Shown here piece by piece: positions 34,321-42,925 of a stretch of DNA of 64,000 nucleotides. Source of the stretch: Polaromonas sp. (GTDB lineage Bacteria; Pseudomonadota; Gammaproteobacteria; Burkholderiales; Burkholderiaceae_C); NCBI RefSeq assembly GCF_016185115.1, contig NZ_JACPOF010000015.1, positions 1 to 64,000 on the forward strand, in the 5' to 3' direction. The translations under genes were made by a program, and so were the position numbers. The notes under the pieces were generated by a model, which had not been told where the DNA came from, ran no database searches, and worked only from the letters and a program-made list of their open reading frames with translations. How positions within the stretch are numbered: position 1 is the stretch's first letter; every line of letters begins with the position of its first letter.

Positions 34321-34453
34321 GAGTGTCTTTGACATCCCTGCGGTAAACGGAGATTCAGGCACCTCAGAAAGCGCGGGAGAATCACCGCCAGCGGCATTTG
34401 TCGGCGGGCGCATCCCGGTCCCAGCCCCGCAGAACCCAAGACCTTAGGACCCC

Positions 34454-35833
34454 ATGACGTCAAGATTCCAGGATCAGCTTAATATTGAAGGCAAGCCGTG
34501 GCTGCAACTGACGCCGTGGCTTTTGCTGGTCGCAGCCTTTCTTGGGACCTGTGCTGTCGCCTGGGCTGTGCAACTGGTTCTCCTGCCGCATTTCTTTCCG
34601 CATCTTCATGCGGGGCACGGCATGCTTGTGGGTGGCGATTCGGCAGGCATGAACCTCACGGCCGTCGAGTTGGCCGAACGCATCCGGAAAGAGGGCTGGT
34701 CTGTCTGGGAGCTTCGCCCGGCAGGCAACGCGCCAACCGGCATCGCTGCGGCTTTGTACGTGTTCGTGACGCCTGAGCCCTACATGCTCGTACCCCTGAA
34801 TGCGCTTGTGCATGCCGCTGGGGGCATGGTGATTTACCTGATCGCTTACCTGGTTTCGCAGAACAGGATGGCCTCGGTGGTCGCCGCTTTGCCTTTCCTG
34901 CTGTTTCCGTCTGCTGCGATCTGGTACGCCCAAATCCACAAGGACGGCATTTTTGCCCTGGGCATGCTGCTGTGCGCACTCGGCTGGATGCAGGCCTTTC
35001 GCCCGGCTTTCTGGTCGTCTGCCATGCCAGCCTATGCCGCGCTGTTTCTTCCGCTGGCACTTGGGCTGTTCCTGGTGTGGCTGGTGCGGCCGCACATCAT
35101 GATCCTGATGCAGGCGGTTGCCATCGTCACAACCGTGGCCGGGCTGCTGCTCGCGGCATTCTGGTGGCGCCTGGGTACGCTGCAGGCCAAACGCGCTTTT
35201 CTTGCGGCGTTTGTGTTCGTGATGATTCCTGTGCTCGTGGTGCTCGCCAAACCATCGGACTACAGGGTTGAAAGCTGGAAGGGTGACGTGGTCGCGCGTG
35301 AGACCGTCATGCCCTACATGCCGGGGTACTGCCTGCTGGAGCGGGGCGCGAATGCGAGTGCGGACAAACTTTCAAGCACCATCGCGGCCATGCGCGATTT
35401 CTACCTCTCCGGCAACAGCTACAAAAACGCCAGGAGCAACATGGACCCGGATTTTGTGCCGGGCACCGTCTGCAACCTTGTTGGGTATTTGCCGCGGGCA
35501 TTGCAGATTGGGTTTCTGGCGCCTTTCCCTGATGCCTGGGTGGCAGAGGGCAGCATTCCCGCCAATACCGTCATGCGGCGCGTCATCAGTGTCGAAATGC
35601 TGGCTGTCTATGCGGCGCTGTTGTTTTTACCGCTGGCCCTGTGGGATTACCGCCGCAAGTCCGAGTTCTGGTTTGTGCTGGGGTTTTGCACCTTGCTGAC
35701 GGTGATTCACGTCTATCTTGTTCCCAACATGGGGACCCTGCAGCGCATGCGCTACGGCTTCCTGACCGCCACCATCGGGCTGGCTTTGAGCGCCCTGGCG
35801 GGGCGCTGGTCGCGGCCAGGGCGTGCCGTCTGA
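34454..35833 (+). CDS. Multi-pass membrane protein, possible polymerase/ligase/GT-C (paralogue of the protein at 49.2 kb)
   Basis: 459 residues with about ten predicted hydrophobic spans. A first span (about 20-46) is followed by a short HAGHGMLVGGD loop, and a large loop (about 275-355) faces one side. IHKD at the end of a span, LPRALQIGFLAPFP and NMGTLQRMRYGF are shared with the 591-residue protein at 49195-50970, showing common ancestry. The family is not one I can name. Size and topology fit a Wzy-type polymerase, O-antigen ligase or GT-C glycosyltransferase, none of which is otherwise visible in the locus. G+C is higher than in the preceding genes. Confidence 0.6.
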   Translation: MTSRFQDQLNIEGKPWLQLTPWLLLVAAFLGTCAVAWAVQLVLLPHFFPHLHAGHGMLVGGDSAGMNLTAVELAERIRKEGWSVWELRPAGNAPTGIAAALYVFVTPEPYMLVPLNALVHAAGGMVIYLIAYLVSQNRMASVVAALPFLLFPSAAIWYAQIHKDGIFALGMLLCALGWMQAFRPAFWSSAMPAYAALFLPLALGLFLVWLVRPHIMILMQAVAIVTTVAGLLLAAFWWRLGTLQAKRAFLAAFVFVMIPVLVVLAKPSDYRVESWKGDVVARETVMPYMPGYCLLERGANASADKLSSTIAAMRDFYLSGNSYKNARSNMDPDFVPGTVCNLVGYLPRALQIGFLAPFPDAWVAEGSIPANTVMRRVISVEMLAVYAALLFLPLALWDYRRKSEFWFVLGFCTLLTVIHVYLVPNMGTLQRMRYGFLTATIGLALSALAGRWSRPGRAV

Positions 35834-35902
35834 GGGCGCCGGAGCCGCAGGCATGGCGGATACAATCGTGAGCCGGTCTTCGAGGCGGGGACACCTTCTG
35901 AG

Positions 35903-35939
35903 GGCCGGCATCCCCACAGGCCAGCCGGCCTTTTCCTTT
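35903..35939 (+). terminator. Intrinsic terminator after the membrane-protein gene
   Basis: GGCCGGC (35903-35909) and GCCGGCC (35924-35930) form a perfect 7-bp G+C stem with a 14-base loop, followed at once by TTTTCCTTT. This is the best rho-independent terminator in the locus and separates the membrane-protein gene from the ABC transporter gene. Confidence 0.65.
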
Positions 35940-36073
35940 ATAAAAGTCTTGAGAACTTTTCCCGTTTTATTTTTCGCTGGAATCCCGTACCTGCCTGCTT
36001 GCCCGGCCGGTTTTCCTACGCCCCCCTTCTGTGATGGACCCGTCCGGGCGGTTTGGCGAAAGTTGCCGCGCTG

Positions 36074-37852
36074 ATGATCGATCTTCCGGCTTTTCGGCGC
36101 CTGTTCGCAGATATCTGGTCTGTATTTGGCATCCGCTACGCCATTTATCTTTGCCTGTTGACCATTACAGGCCTGCTGGAGGGCATGACCATTGCGGGTG
36201 TGGTGCCGCTGCTCAGCGCCATTGGCATTGGCGCCGGCGGGGGGTCGGGTGCGGGGGGGGTTATCAGCCGCACCGTGCTTGGTGTCCTGGAATGGCTGGG
36301 CATCGGCGTTTCGGTCCCGGCCATCGCCCTTCTTATCCTGGTGCTGCTGTTTCTGAGCACGTCATTCTTTCTGGCGCAGGCTTACATGGGTGTGTCCTTG
36401 CAAACCGCCTACGTCAGTAACTGGCAACAGCGGCTGCTGTCGGGCATCTTCGGGGCGAGGTGGGGGCTCTTCCTCAAGACCCGCAATGGCGACCTGATCA
36501 ATTCGGTGGTCACTGAAACACAGCGCGTGGGCGGCGCTTTCTACCAGACTGGCTTGCTGCTGACAGGCCTCATTCACAGTATTGTGTATATGGCCCTGGC
36601 GGCTATCTTGTCGGGGTTGACGACATTTGGCGTGATTGCGGGTGGGGCGTTTCTTTTCCTGATCACCCGGCCGCTTATTCAGCGGGCTTACAGGGTGGGT
36701 GCGGGCATCAGCCATGAAAATGCCGAGCTTCAGGTCAAGCTGGGGGAATTTGTGAACAGTGCCAAGCTGCTCAAGGCCACGGCGACTGAAAAACAGGCCC
36801 TTGACGTCATGGGCGGCATTGTCCAGAGGCTTCGCCGGCACACCTTGTCAAATGCCTTTGATGCCCAGATTGTCAAAGGCATTTTTGACTTTGGTGCTGC
36901 TGCCATGGTGGCCAGCATTCTGGTGATCAGCCGCAGTGTGCTCAACATTGACGCAGCTGTGATTCTGGTGATTCTTGCGATTTTTGTGCGGCTCATCCCC
37001 AAGCTCACAGGTTTGCAGCAAAGCCTGCAGTCCCTGACCGGAAGCCTGGCATCCGTTGCCAATCTCAATGAGATGGCCCGTGTTGTGGAGTCGCAGGCGG
37101 AGGTTTCCAGAAGCTCCCCGCTGCCGTCAAACCTCGCGGCCGGGCCTCTTGCGGTCAGCGTGAGCCGGATATCTGTCAGCCATGACCAGACGGAGGTTAT
37201 TTCTGACCTGTCCATTGACGTGCCTGCCGGCGCCTGCATTGCCCTGGTGGGGCGTTCCGGTGCCGGCAAGTCGACCCTGGTAGATGCCATGCTGGGGCTG
37301 GTGCCGGTGACTGCGGGTTCGGTTGCTGTGAACGGCATTGCGCTTGATGAGTTGCCATTGCATGCGCTGCGCCGGCGCATAGGTTACATGGGCCAGGAAA
37401 CCATGCTTTACAACACGACAATCCGGGGCAACATTCTCTGGAGCCAGTCGCACTACTCGGATGATGCGGTCATGATGGCCGCCTCGCAGGCTGCCGCAGA
37501 CAGTTTTATTACCAACTCCCCGCAGGGACTGGATACCGTTGTGGGCGATCGTGGTGGTCGCCTGTCGGGTGGGGAGCGTCAACGCCTCGGGCTTGCAAGG
37601 GCGTTGCTGGGGGAACCGGGTCTGTTGATACTTGACGAGGCCGCGAGCGCCCTGGATGCAGAAACGGACGCAGCGGTCACCCGTGCGCTGGAATCTTTAA
37701 AGGGCAAGGTCACCATGATCGTGATTTCACACCGCCTGTCTTCCGTGCGCATGGCTGATTACATTTACGTGCTCGACAAAGGCCAGATAGTGGAGTCTGG
37801 TACCTGGGCTGAACTTGAGGGCAGTGCTGGCCAGTTCAGCCGTCTCCTATGA
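36074..37852 (+). CDS. ABC transporter with fused membrane and ATPase domains (MsbA/PglK-like flippase or exporter)
   Basis: 592 residues from ATG 36074. The N-terminal six-span membrane domain (about 15-310) is followed by the ATPase with Walker A GRSGAGKST (393-401), the signature LSGGERQRLGLARA, Walker B LLILDEAASALD and the H-loop VISHRL. A half-size exporter that works as a homodimer. In N-glycan loci PglK/WlaB of this type flips lipid-linked oligosaccharide, so it may do so here beside the Wzx-like protein at 42.9 kb. A G8 run codes for the glycine-rich loop after the first spans. Confidence 0.85.
   Translation: MIDLPAFRRLFADIWSVFGIRYAIYLCLLTITGLLEGMTIAGVVPLLSAIGIGAGGGSGAGGVISRTVLGVLEWLGIGVSVPAIALLILVLLFLSTSFFLAQAYMGVSLQTAYVSNWQQRLLSGIFGARWGLFLKTRNGDLINSVVTETQRVGGAFYQTGLLLTGLIHSIVYMALAAILSGLTTFGVIAGGAFLFLITRPLIQRAYRVGAGISHENAELQVKLGEFVNSAKLLKATATEKQALDVMGGIVQRLRRHTLSNAFDAQIVKGIFDFGAAAMVASILVISRSVLNIDAAVILVILAIFVRLIPKLTGLQQSLQSLTGSLASVANLNEMARVVESQAEVSRSSPLPSNLAAGPLAVSVSRISVSHDQTEVISDLSIDVPAGACIALVGRSGAGKSTLVDAMLGLVPVTAGSVAVNGIALDELPLHALRRRIGYMGQETMLYNTTIRGNILWSQSHYSDDAVMMAASQAAADSFITNSPQGLDTVVGDRGGRLSGGERQRLGLARALLGEPGLLILDEAASALDAETDAAVTRALESLKGKVTMIVISHRLSSVRMADYIYVLDKGQIVESGTWAELEGSAGQFSRLL
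36253..36260 (+). repeat. G8 homopolymer tract inside the ABC transporter gene
   Basis: Eight G bases encode the AGG of a glycine-rich loop near residue 60. The frame is intact. Slippage here would truncate the exporter near its start. Confidence 0.8.
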
Positions 37853-37940
37853 TTTGCCATGAGCGTATTCGCCGATTTCTATCCAGCGGGGCCTGCCGGT
37901 GCGTTTTGCCGCGCTGGGCTGGCTGTGTGAGGGCGCCCGG

Positions 37941-39077
37941 GTGAAAGTCCTGCACATCATTACGTCCCTGGACCAGGGTGGCGCCGAAGCTGTCCTGTGC
38001 CGTCTCGTCGCCCAAAAGACAGAGGGCGTCGAGTACTCTGTCATTTCTCTCAAGGGGGAGGGGTTTTACGGCGCGACGCTGGAAGCCAGCGGCATATCGC
38101 CGCATTACTTTGAATTTGCCAGATTTTTCCAGCTGTCCAGCTTTTTCGAGTTCGTGAGGCTGGTCCGGCTGATTGCCCGTCTGGCGCCTGATGTGGTGCA
38201 GACCTGGCTTTACCACGCCGATCTTATTGGTGGTCTGGCCGCGCGGATGGCGGGTTGCCGGCGCGTGGTGTGGGGCATCCGGTCATGCAACCTGAGTCCC
38301 GAACTCATCAGCCGGTTTACCCTGGTGGTCGCCTGGGTGTGCGCCCGGCTGTCAGGACTGGTGCCGGCGGCTATTGCGTGCTGCTCGCAGCAGGCTGCCA
38401 AAGAGCACAAGGCGCTGGGTTATAGCGCGGAAAAATTTCATGTCATTCCGAATGGTTACGACCTCGGGCTGTTTTCCCCCGGCCCTGCCTTGCGGCATCA
38501 AGTGCGCACAGAGTGGGGGATCGCTGACGATGAAGTTCTGCTGGGCTGCGTGGCTCGATGGGATCCTTACAAGGACCATGACAACCTGCTGCATGCGCTT
38601 TCAATCGCCGCCAACGCAGGCACACCCGTGCGCTGCGTCCTGATTGGCGGCGGTATGGCGCAGGGCAATACCTCGCTGATGGATCTGCTGGCTAAGTACA
38701 ATCTCGTCCAGTCCGTTGTGTTGGCAGGTTCCCGCAAGGATGTGCCCGCAGTCATGAATGCGCTGGATGTTCATATTCTGCCCAGCGTGAGTGAGGCCTT
38801 CCCGAATGTACTGGCAGAGGCCATGGCCTGTGGAACCCCGTGCATTTCGACCGATGTGGGTGACGCAGCGTTGATTGTGGGCGACACCGGTTGGGTTGTT
38901 GCCCGCAGAGACCCGCAGGCTTTGAGCCTTGCGATTTCAGACGCTGTAAACAGCGTCAAGACTGAAGGTTTTGTTGAGCGCCAACTGGCTGCTAGAAAAC
39001 GTATTGTTGAAAACTTCAGCCTTGAGAAAATGAGGCAGGCCTATGTTGAACTTTGGCGGTCTTTATCTCATGGCTGA
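37941..39077 (+). CDS. Family 4/1 glycosyltransferase (GT-B)
   Basis: 378 residues from GTG 37941, which has GAGGGC upstream; a longer frame starts at 37899. VLHIITSLDQGGAEAVL is the classic opening of GT4 enzymes. HVIPNGYDLGLFSP and SVSEAFPNVLAEAMACGTPC (ending with the E-x7-E nucleotide-sugar-binding motif region) confirm a retaining GT-B enzyme. Cytoplasmic, likely membrane-associated. It adds one sugar to the lipid-linked repeat unit; donor not identifiable. Confidence 0.85.
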   Translation: MKVLHIITSLDQGGAEAVLCRLVAQKTEGVEYSVISLKGEGFYGATLEASGISPHYFEFARFFQLSSFFEFVRLVRLIARLAPDVVQTWLYHADLIGGLAARMAGCRRVVWGIRSCNLSPELISRFTLVVAWVCARLSGLVPAAIACCSQQAAKEHKALGYSAEKFHVIPNGYDLGLFSPGPALRHQVRTEWGIADDEVLLGCVARWDPYKDHDNLLHALSIAANAGTPVRCVLIGGGMAQGNTSLMDLLAKYNLVQSVVLAGSRKDVPAVMNALDVHILPSVSEAFPNVLAEAMACGTPCISTDVGDAALIVGDTGWVVARRDPQALSLAISDAVNSVKTEGFVERQLAARKRIVENFSLEKMRQAYVELWRSLSHG

Positions 39078-39164
39078 AAAATATCAGATGAACTTGTCAA
39101 TTTTGATGGTGGGAGCCCTGTCCGACTGGTTTTGTTCGCCCCCGGTTGGTGATGGAGATGGCGC

Positions 39165-40241
39165 ATGAAGGCATTTGGTGGGGTCTACAAGGGTTGCCGG
39201 GTGTTGCTGACCGGGCACACCGGTTTCAAGGGCAGCTGGCTGGCCTTGTGGTTGCAGCAGCTTGGCGCCGAGGTCGCATGCCTGGCTTTGCCGCCCAACA
39301 CCGAGCCCAGCCACTGGGCTTTGCTGGGTTTGGCCATGGAAGAGCATCTGGTAGACATCCGTGACTATGCTGAAGTCCGCAAGGTGGTGCAGCAAGTCCG
39401 GCCGGAAATCGTTTTTCACCTGGCGGCCCAGCCGCTCGTACGCCGCTCTTATGCCGACCCCCTGACCACCTGGGCCACCAATGTGCAGGGTACTGCCCAT
39501 GTGCTGGAGGCATGCCGGCATGAAGCCAGCGTACGCGCCATCGTCGCAGTGACGACCGACAAATGCTACGAAAACCAGGAGTGGCTCTGGGGCTATCGTG
39601 AAAATGATCGTCTCGGCGGCCATGACCCTTACTCTGCATCCAAAGCCGGCGCAGAACTTGTGGCTGCCAGTTACCGACAGTCCTATTTCGGCAAGGAAGG
39701 TTCCCCCTTGCTGGCAACGGCCCGTGCGGGCAACGTGATAGGTGGCGGCGACTGGTCTGAAGATCGCCTGATTCCGGACATGGTGAGAGCCAGCGTGCGT
39801 GGTGAATCTGTCGAGATTCGCTCACCCAATGCAACCAGGCCTTGGCAGCATGTGCTTGAGTCCCTGTCAGGCTACCTGTTGCTGGGCCAGCGCCTGTTGC
39901 AGAAGCAGCAGGGTTTCGCCGAGGCCTGGAATTTTGGTCCCGATGAGTCTGGCAACCAGACCGTGTCGGCAGTTTTGTCGCGCCTCAATCAAAGCTGGAG
40001 CGGTTTGCGCTGGCACGTGACGGGTGTGCCGCAGCCCCATGAAGCGGGGCTTTTGCAGCTTGACAGCACCAAGGCGCGTACGCTGCTGGAGTGGCTGCCG
40101 GTGTGGGGCCTGGATGAAGGCATCAGACGCACCGCCGAATGGTATCGGTTTTACCTTGAAAAAGGTGATGTATGCACCTGGCAGCAACTGAGCGATTACG
40201 TTGAAGCGGCCGCGGAAAAACGCCTCGCATGGGCGACCTGA
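39165..40241 (+). CDS. rfbG: CDP-glucose 4,6-dehydratase
   Basis: 358 residues. The NAD loop is LLTGHTGFKGSW (14-25), the form typical of RfbG. TTDKCYENQEWLWGYRE with GGHDPYSASK gives the catalytic Thr-Asp-Lys and Tyr-x-x-x-Lys. It converts CDP-glucose from RfbF into CDP-4-keto-6-deoxyglucose. GGAG precedes ATG 39165. The epimerase, methyltransferase and reductase genes that follow with tiny gaps or overlaps should process the keto sugar further. Confidence 0.95.
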   Translation: MKAFGGVYKGCRVLLTGHTGFKGSWLALWLQQLGAEVACLALPPNTEPSHWALLGLAMEEHLVDIRDYAEVRKVVQQVRPEIVFHLAAQPLVRRSYADPLTTWATNVQGTAHVLEACRHEASVRAIVAVTTDKCYENQEWLWGYRENDRLGGHDPYSASKAGAELVAASYRQSYFGKEGSPLLATARAGNVIGGGDWSEDRLIPDMVRASVRGESVEIRSPNATRPWQHVLESLSGYLLLGQRLLQKQQGFAEAWNFGPDESGNQTVSAVLSRLNQSWSGLRWHVTGVPQPHEAGLLQLDSTKARTLLEWLPVWGLDEGIRRTAEWYRFYLEKGDVCTWQQLSDYVEAAAEKRLAWAT

Positions 40242-40242
40242 A

Positions 40243-40794
40243 ATGAAATTTGTTTCAACTGCCATTGCCGGTGTTTGTGTTGCGGAAACAAACTATTTCC
40301 AGGACAACCGGGGCGCGTTTGCGAGGCTGTTTTGCGACAACGAGCTGGCTGGCGCTGTCGGTGACCGGAAAATCCGTCAGATTAACCAGTCGCGTACCGC
40401 AGCCAGGGGAGCGGTACGGGGCATGCACTATCAGACGGCGCCACACGCTGAAATGAAGATGGTGCGTTGTATCAAGGGCCGCGTCTGGGATGTGGCCGTT
40501 GATTTGCGTGCAGGTTCGCCAACTTTTCTGCAGTACCACGCCCAGGAGCTGTCTGCCGCCAACGCATTGATGCTGGTCATCCCCGAGGGCTGTGCGCACG
40601 GCTTTCAGGTGCTCGAGCCGGACTCCGAGCTGTTGTATCTGCATACGGCCAGTTATGCACCGTCTGCTGAAGGCGGTGTGCGCTTTGACGATCCGGCCTT
40701 GAATATCCCGTGGCCCCTGCCGGTCACAGACCTGTCCGAACGTGACAAAAAACATCCACTCCTCAATAAAAATTTTCAGGGTATCGATATATGA
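40243..40794 (+). CDS. RmlC-like sugar 3,5-epimerase (cupin), probably acting on a CDP-4-keto sugar
   Basis: 183 residues from ATG 40243. NYFQDNRGAFARLF, QINQSRTAARGAVRGMHYQ (47-64, with the catalytic His62), KGRVWDVAVDLR and the conserved PEGCAHGFQVLE are the RmlC cupin motifs. RmlC enzymes epimerise C3 and/or C5 of a 4-keto-6-deoxy nucleotide sugar. Between rfbG and a C-methyltransferase it most likely works on the CDP-sugar, since there is no dTDP-rhamnose set in the window. An ATGA overlap links it to the next gene. Confidence 0.85.
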   Translation: MKFVSTAIAGVCVAETNYFQDNRGAFARLFCDNELAGAVGDRKIRQINQSRTAARGAVRGMHYQTAPHAEMKMVRCIKGRVWDVAVDLRAGSPTFLQYHAQELSAANALMLVIPEGCAHGFQVLEPDSELLYLHTASYAPSAEGGVRFDDPALNIPWPLPVTDLSERDKKHPLLNKNFQGIDI

Positions 40795-42014
40795 ACTGCC
40801 GTCATTGCAGCACGCCGCTAAAGCACGTTTTTCTTGATCTGGGCTTCGCACCCCCGTCCAACGCTTATCTGACCGAGGCTGACCTGCAGGCGCCCGAGCA
40901 GTACTTTCCGTTAAAGCTGTTTGTGTGTGACAAGTGCTGGCTTGTGCAGACGGAGGACTACTCCCGCTCTGACGAGCTTTTCACGAAGGACTACGCCTAC
41001 TTCTCCTCGGTCTCAACAACCTGGCTTGCGCATGCGAAGTCATATGTGGAAGCCATCACTGCGCGGCTTGGGCTGGACTCGAAAAGTTTTGTGATTGAAG
41101 TCGCTTCGAACGACGGCTACCTCCTCAAAAATTTTGTTGCCAATGGCGTCCCCTGTCTTGGCGTAGAGCCCACGGACAGTACGGCTGCGGCGGCCGAGGC
41201 TATCGGTGTTCCGGTTGCTCGTGAATTCTTTGGGCAACAGTTTGCTGACAAGCTGGTTGCAGGCGGTAAACAGGCGGACCTGATCATCGGCAACAACGTT
41301 TATGCGCATGTGCCCGATATCAACGACTTCACGTTGGGTCTGAAAACCGCACTCAAGCCCGGCGGCACGATCACCCTGGAGTTCCCGCACCTGATGAGCC
41401 TGATGGGGCTCAACCAGTTTGATACGGTGTACCACGAGCACTACTCGTACCTTTCCATCCAGTCTGTAAAAGCCATCTTTGCAAAGGCGGGCTTGCGCGT
41501 GTGCGATGTTGAACAGATCAGCACCCACGGCGGCAGTCTGCGTGTGTATGGTTGCCATGCGGAAGATGCGCGTACAGATGGTGCGGCGGTGGCAGACATC
41601 CTTGCCCAGGAAGTCAGCCGCGGCCTGCAGGACCTTGCGACCTACAAGCGCTTCCAGCTCGCGGCCAACAAGGTCAAGAATGATTTGCTGGCTTTCCTTG
41701 TGGATGCGAACAAGGCTGGCAAGACAGTGGCCGCCTATGGCGCAGCAGCCAAAGGCAACACGCTGATGAACTATGCCGGCGTGAAAACTGACCTGATGAG
41801 TTTCGTTTGCGATGCGGCTGCTTCAAAGCAGGGGAAATTCATGCCTGGCAGCCATGTTCCCATTTTGCCGCCGGATCAACTTCGTGAGCGCAAGCCTGAC
41901 TACGTCGTGATCCTGCCGTGGAACATTGCCGATGAGGTCGTCAAGGCCAACCATTTTGTGCGGGAATGGGGTGGCCAGTTTGTGGTGGCTGTTCCGGCCT
42001 TGCGGATATTCTGA
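40791..42014 (+). CDS. Sugar C-methyltransferase (TylCIII/NovU type)
   Basis: 407 residues in three domains. The zinc ribbon has C3-x-x-C6 and C46-x-x-C49. The SAM domain has FVIEVASNDGYLLKNF (100-115) and EFPHLMSLM, then YHEHYSYLS with catalytic His/Tyr. The C-terminal Rossmann domain has AYGAAAKGNTLMNY. This is the architecture of enzymes that add a methyl to C3 or C5 of 4-keto deoxysugars. With rfbF, rfbG, an epimerase and a reductase it predicts a CDP-linked branched C-methyl-6-deoxyhexose. Overlaps by 4 bases before and 1 after. Confidence 0.9.
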   Translation: MNCRHCSTPLKHVFLDLGFAPPSNAYLTEADLQAPEQYFPLKLFVCDKCWLVQTEDYSRSDELFTKDYAYFSSVSTTWLAHAKSYVEAITARLGLDSKSFVIEVASNDGYLLKNFVANGVPCLGVEPTDSTAAAAEAIGVPVAREFFGQQFADKLVAGGKQADLIIGNNVYAHVPDINDFTLGLKTALKPGGTITLEFPHLMSLMGLNQFDTVYHEHYSYLSIQSVKAIFAKAGLRVCDVEQISTHGGSLRVYGCHAEDARTDGAAVADILAQEVSRGLQDLATYKRFQLAANKVKNDLLAFLVDANKAGKTVAAYGAAAKGNTLMNYAGVKTDLMSFVCDAAASKQGKFMPGSHVPILPPDQLRERKPDYVVILPWNIADEVVKANHFVREWGGQFVVAVPALRIF

Positions 42015-42925
42015 TGAAGGTCCTCGTTACTGGCGGTAGCGGCTTTATAGGTCAGTACTGCCTCGCCCAACTCCATGCCAGGGGCTATGAAGTCCACGCG
42101 GTATCGTCGGTGCCGCGCGCCAGTACGGCATCGGTTCAGTGGCATCAGGCCAGTTTGCTGGATTTGTCGCAGACGCGTGACCTGGTGCGCTTGGTCAAGC
42201 CCTCGCATTTGTTGCATCTGGCCTGGTACACCAAGCACGGAAAATACTGGACTGCCCCGGAAAATCTGAATTGGGTTCAGGGCAGCCTGACATTGATGCA
42301 GGAGTTTTTTGAGTCCGGCGGGCAACGCCTGGTTACCGCAGGCACCTGTGCTGAATACGAGTGGAGTCACGGCATGTGCGTGGAAGGGCAGACACCTTTG
42401 GTGCCGGCCACGCTTTATGGGAGTTACAAGCATGCACTTCAGCAGATGCAGCATGCCTGGTGCAGCCACAGGAATCTTCCGGGGGCCTGGGGGCGTGTGT
42501 TCTCCCTTTATGGGCCTGCGGAGAACCCGGATCGCCTGGTAGCCTCCGTCATACGTGCGCTGCTGAAGGCCGAGGTTGCTACGTGCGGTAACGGCAGTCT
42601 GGTGCGCGATTACTCGCATGCGGAGGACGTTGCGTCGGCATTTGTATCCATTCTTGAGAGCGATCTGAACGGGCCAGTCAATATTGGCTCTGGCGAGGCA
42701 GTCAGCCTGCACGATCTTGTTGAAAGAATTGCCATAAAACTCGATGGACGCAGTCTGCTCAGGTTCCGTCCGCCATCTCTTGCGCCCAGTGGCGAGCCAG
42801 CCCTCCTTTTGCCCGATATCACCCGTCTTTTGTCTACTGGCTGGAAACAGAAGTTTGACCTCGACTCGGGACTCGATGACACGATCGCCTGGTGGCGTCG
42901 TCAACCTGGTTCGTCCGGAGCCTGA
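42014..42925 (+). CDS. NAD-dependent epimerase/4-ketoreductase (SDR)
   Basis: 303 residues from ATG 42014, overlapping the C-methyltransferase stop by one base. VLVTGGSGFIGQYCL (3-17) is the NAD loop, TAGTCAEYEW the serine/threonine region and LYGSYKHAL the Tyr-x-x-x-Lys. As the last gene of the CDP-sugar block it probably reduces the 4-keto group of the C-methylated sugar to finish the donor. An epimerase role cannot be excluded. Confidence 0.8.
   Translation: MKVLVTGGSGFIGQYCLAQLHARGYEVHAVSSVPRASTASVQWHQASLLDLSQTRDLVRLVKPSHLLHLAWYTKHGKYWTAPENLNWVQGSLTLMQEFFESGGQRLVTAGTCAEYEWSHGMCVEGQTPLVPATLYGSYKHALQQMQHAWCSHRNLPGAWGRVFSLYGPAENPDRLVASVIRALLKAEVATCGNGSLVRDYSHAEDVASAFVSILESDLNGPVNIGSGEAVSLHDLVERIAIKLDGRSLLRFRPPSLAPSGEPALLLPDITRLLSTGWKQKFDLDSGLDDTIAWWRRQPGSSGA

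Larger units (their letters stand above)
34101..34453. other. 353-base non-coding region with AT-rich repeat and palindrome
   Basis: No credible gene is seen. It contains an AT-rich imperfect palindrome with flanks that resemble a dispersed Comamonadaceae repeat (about 34166-34240), a separate 20-base palindrome (34301-34320) and a GC-rich leader of about 100 bases before the membrane-protein ATG at 34454. The break in gene density, just before a shift to more G+C-rich genes, suggests a recombination boundary. Confidence 0.5.

Noticed and set aside
42031..42042. GGCGGTAGCGG, similar to the ops/JUMPstart antitermination element
   Set aside because: It encodes the glycine-rich GGSG of the NAD loop of the SDR and lies inside the locus, not in a leader.
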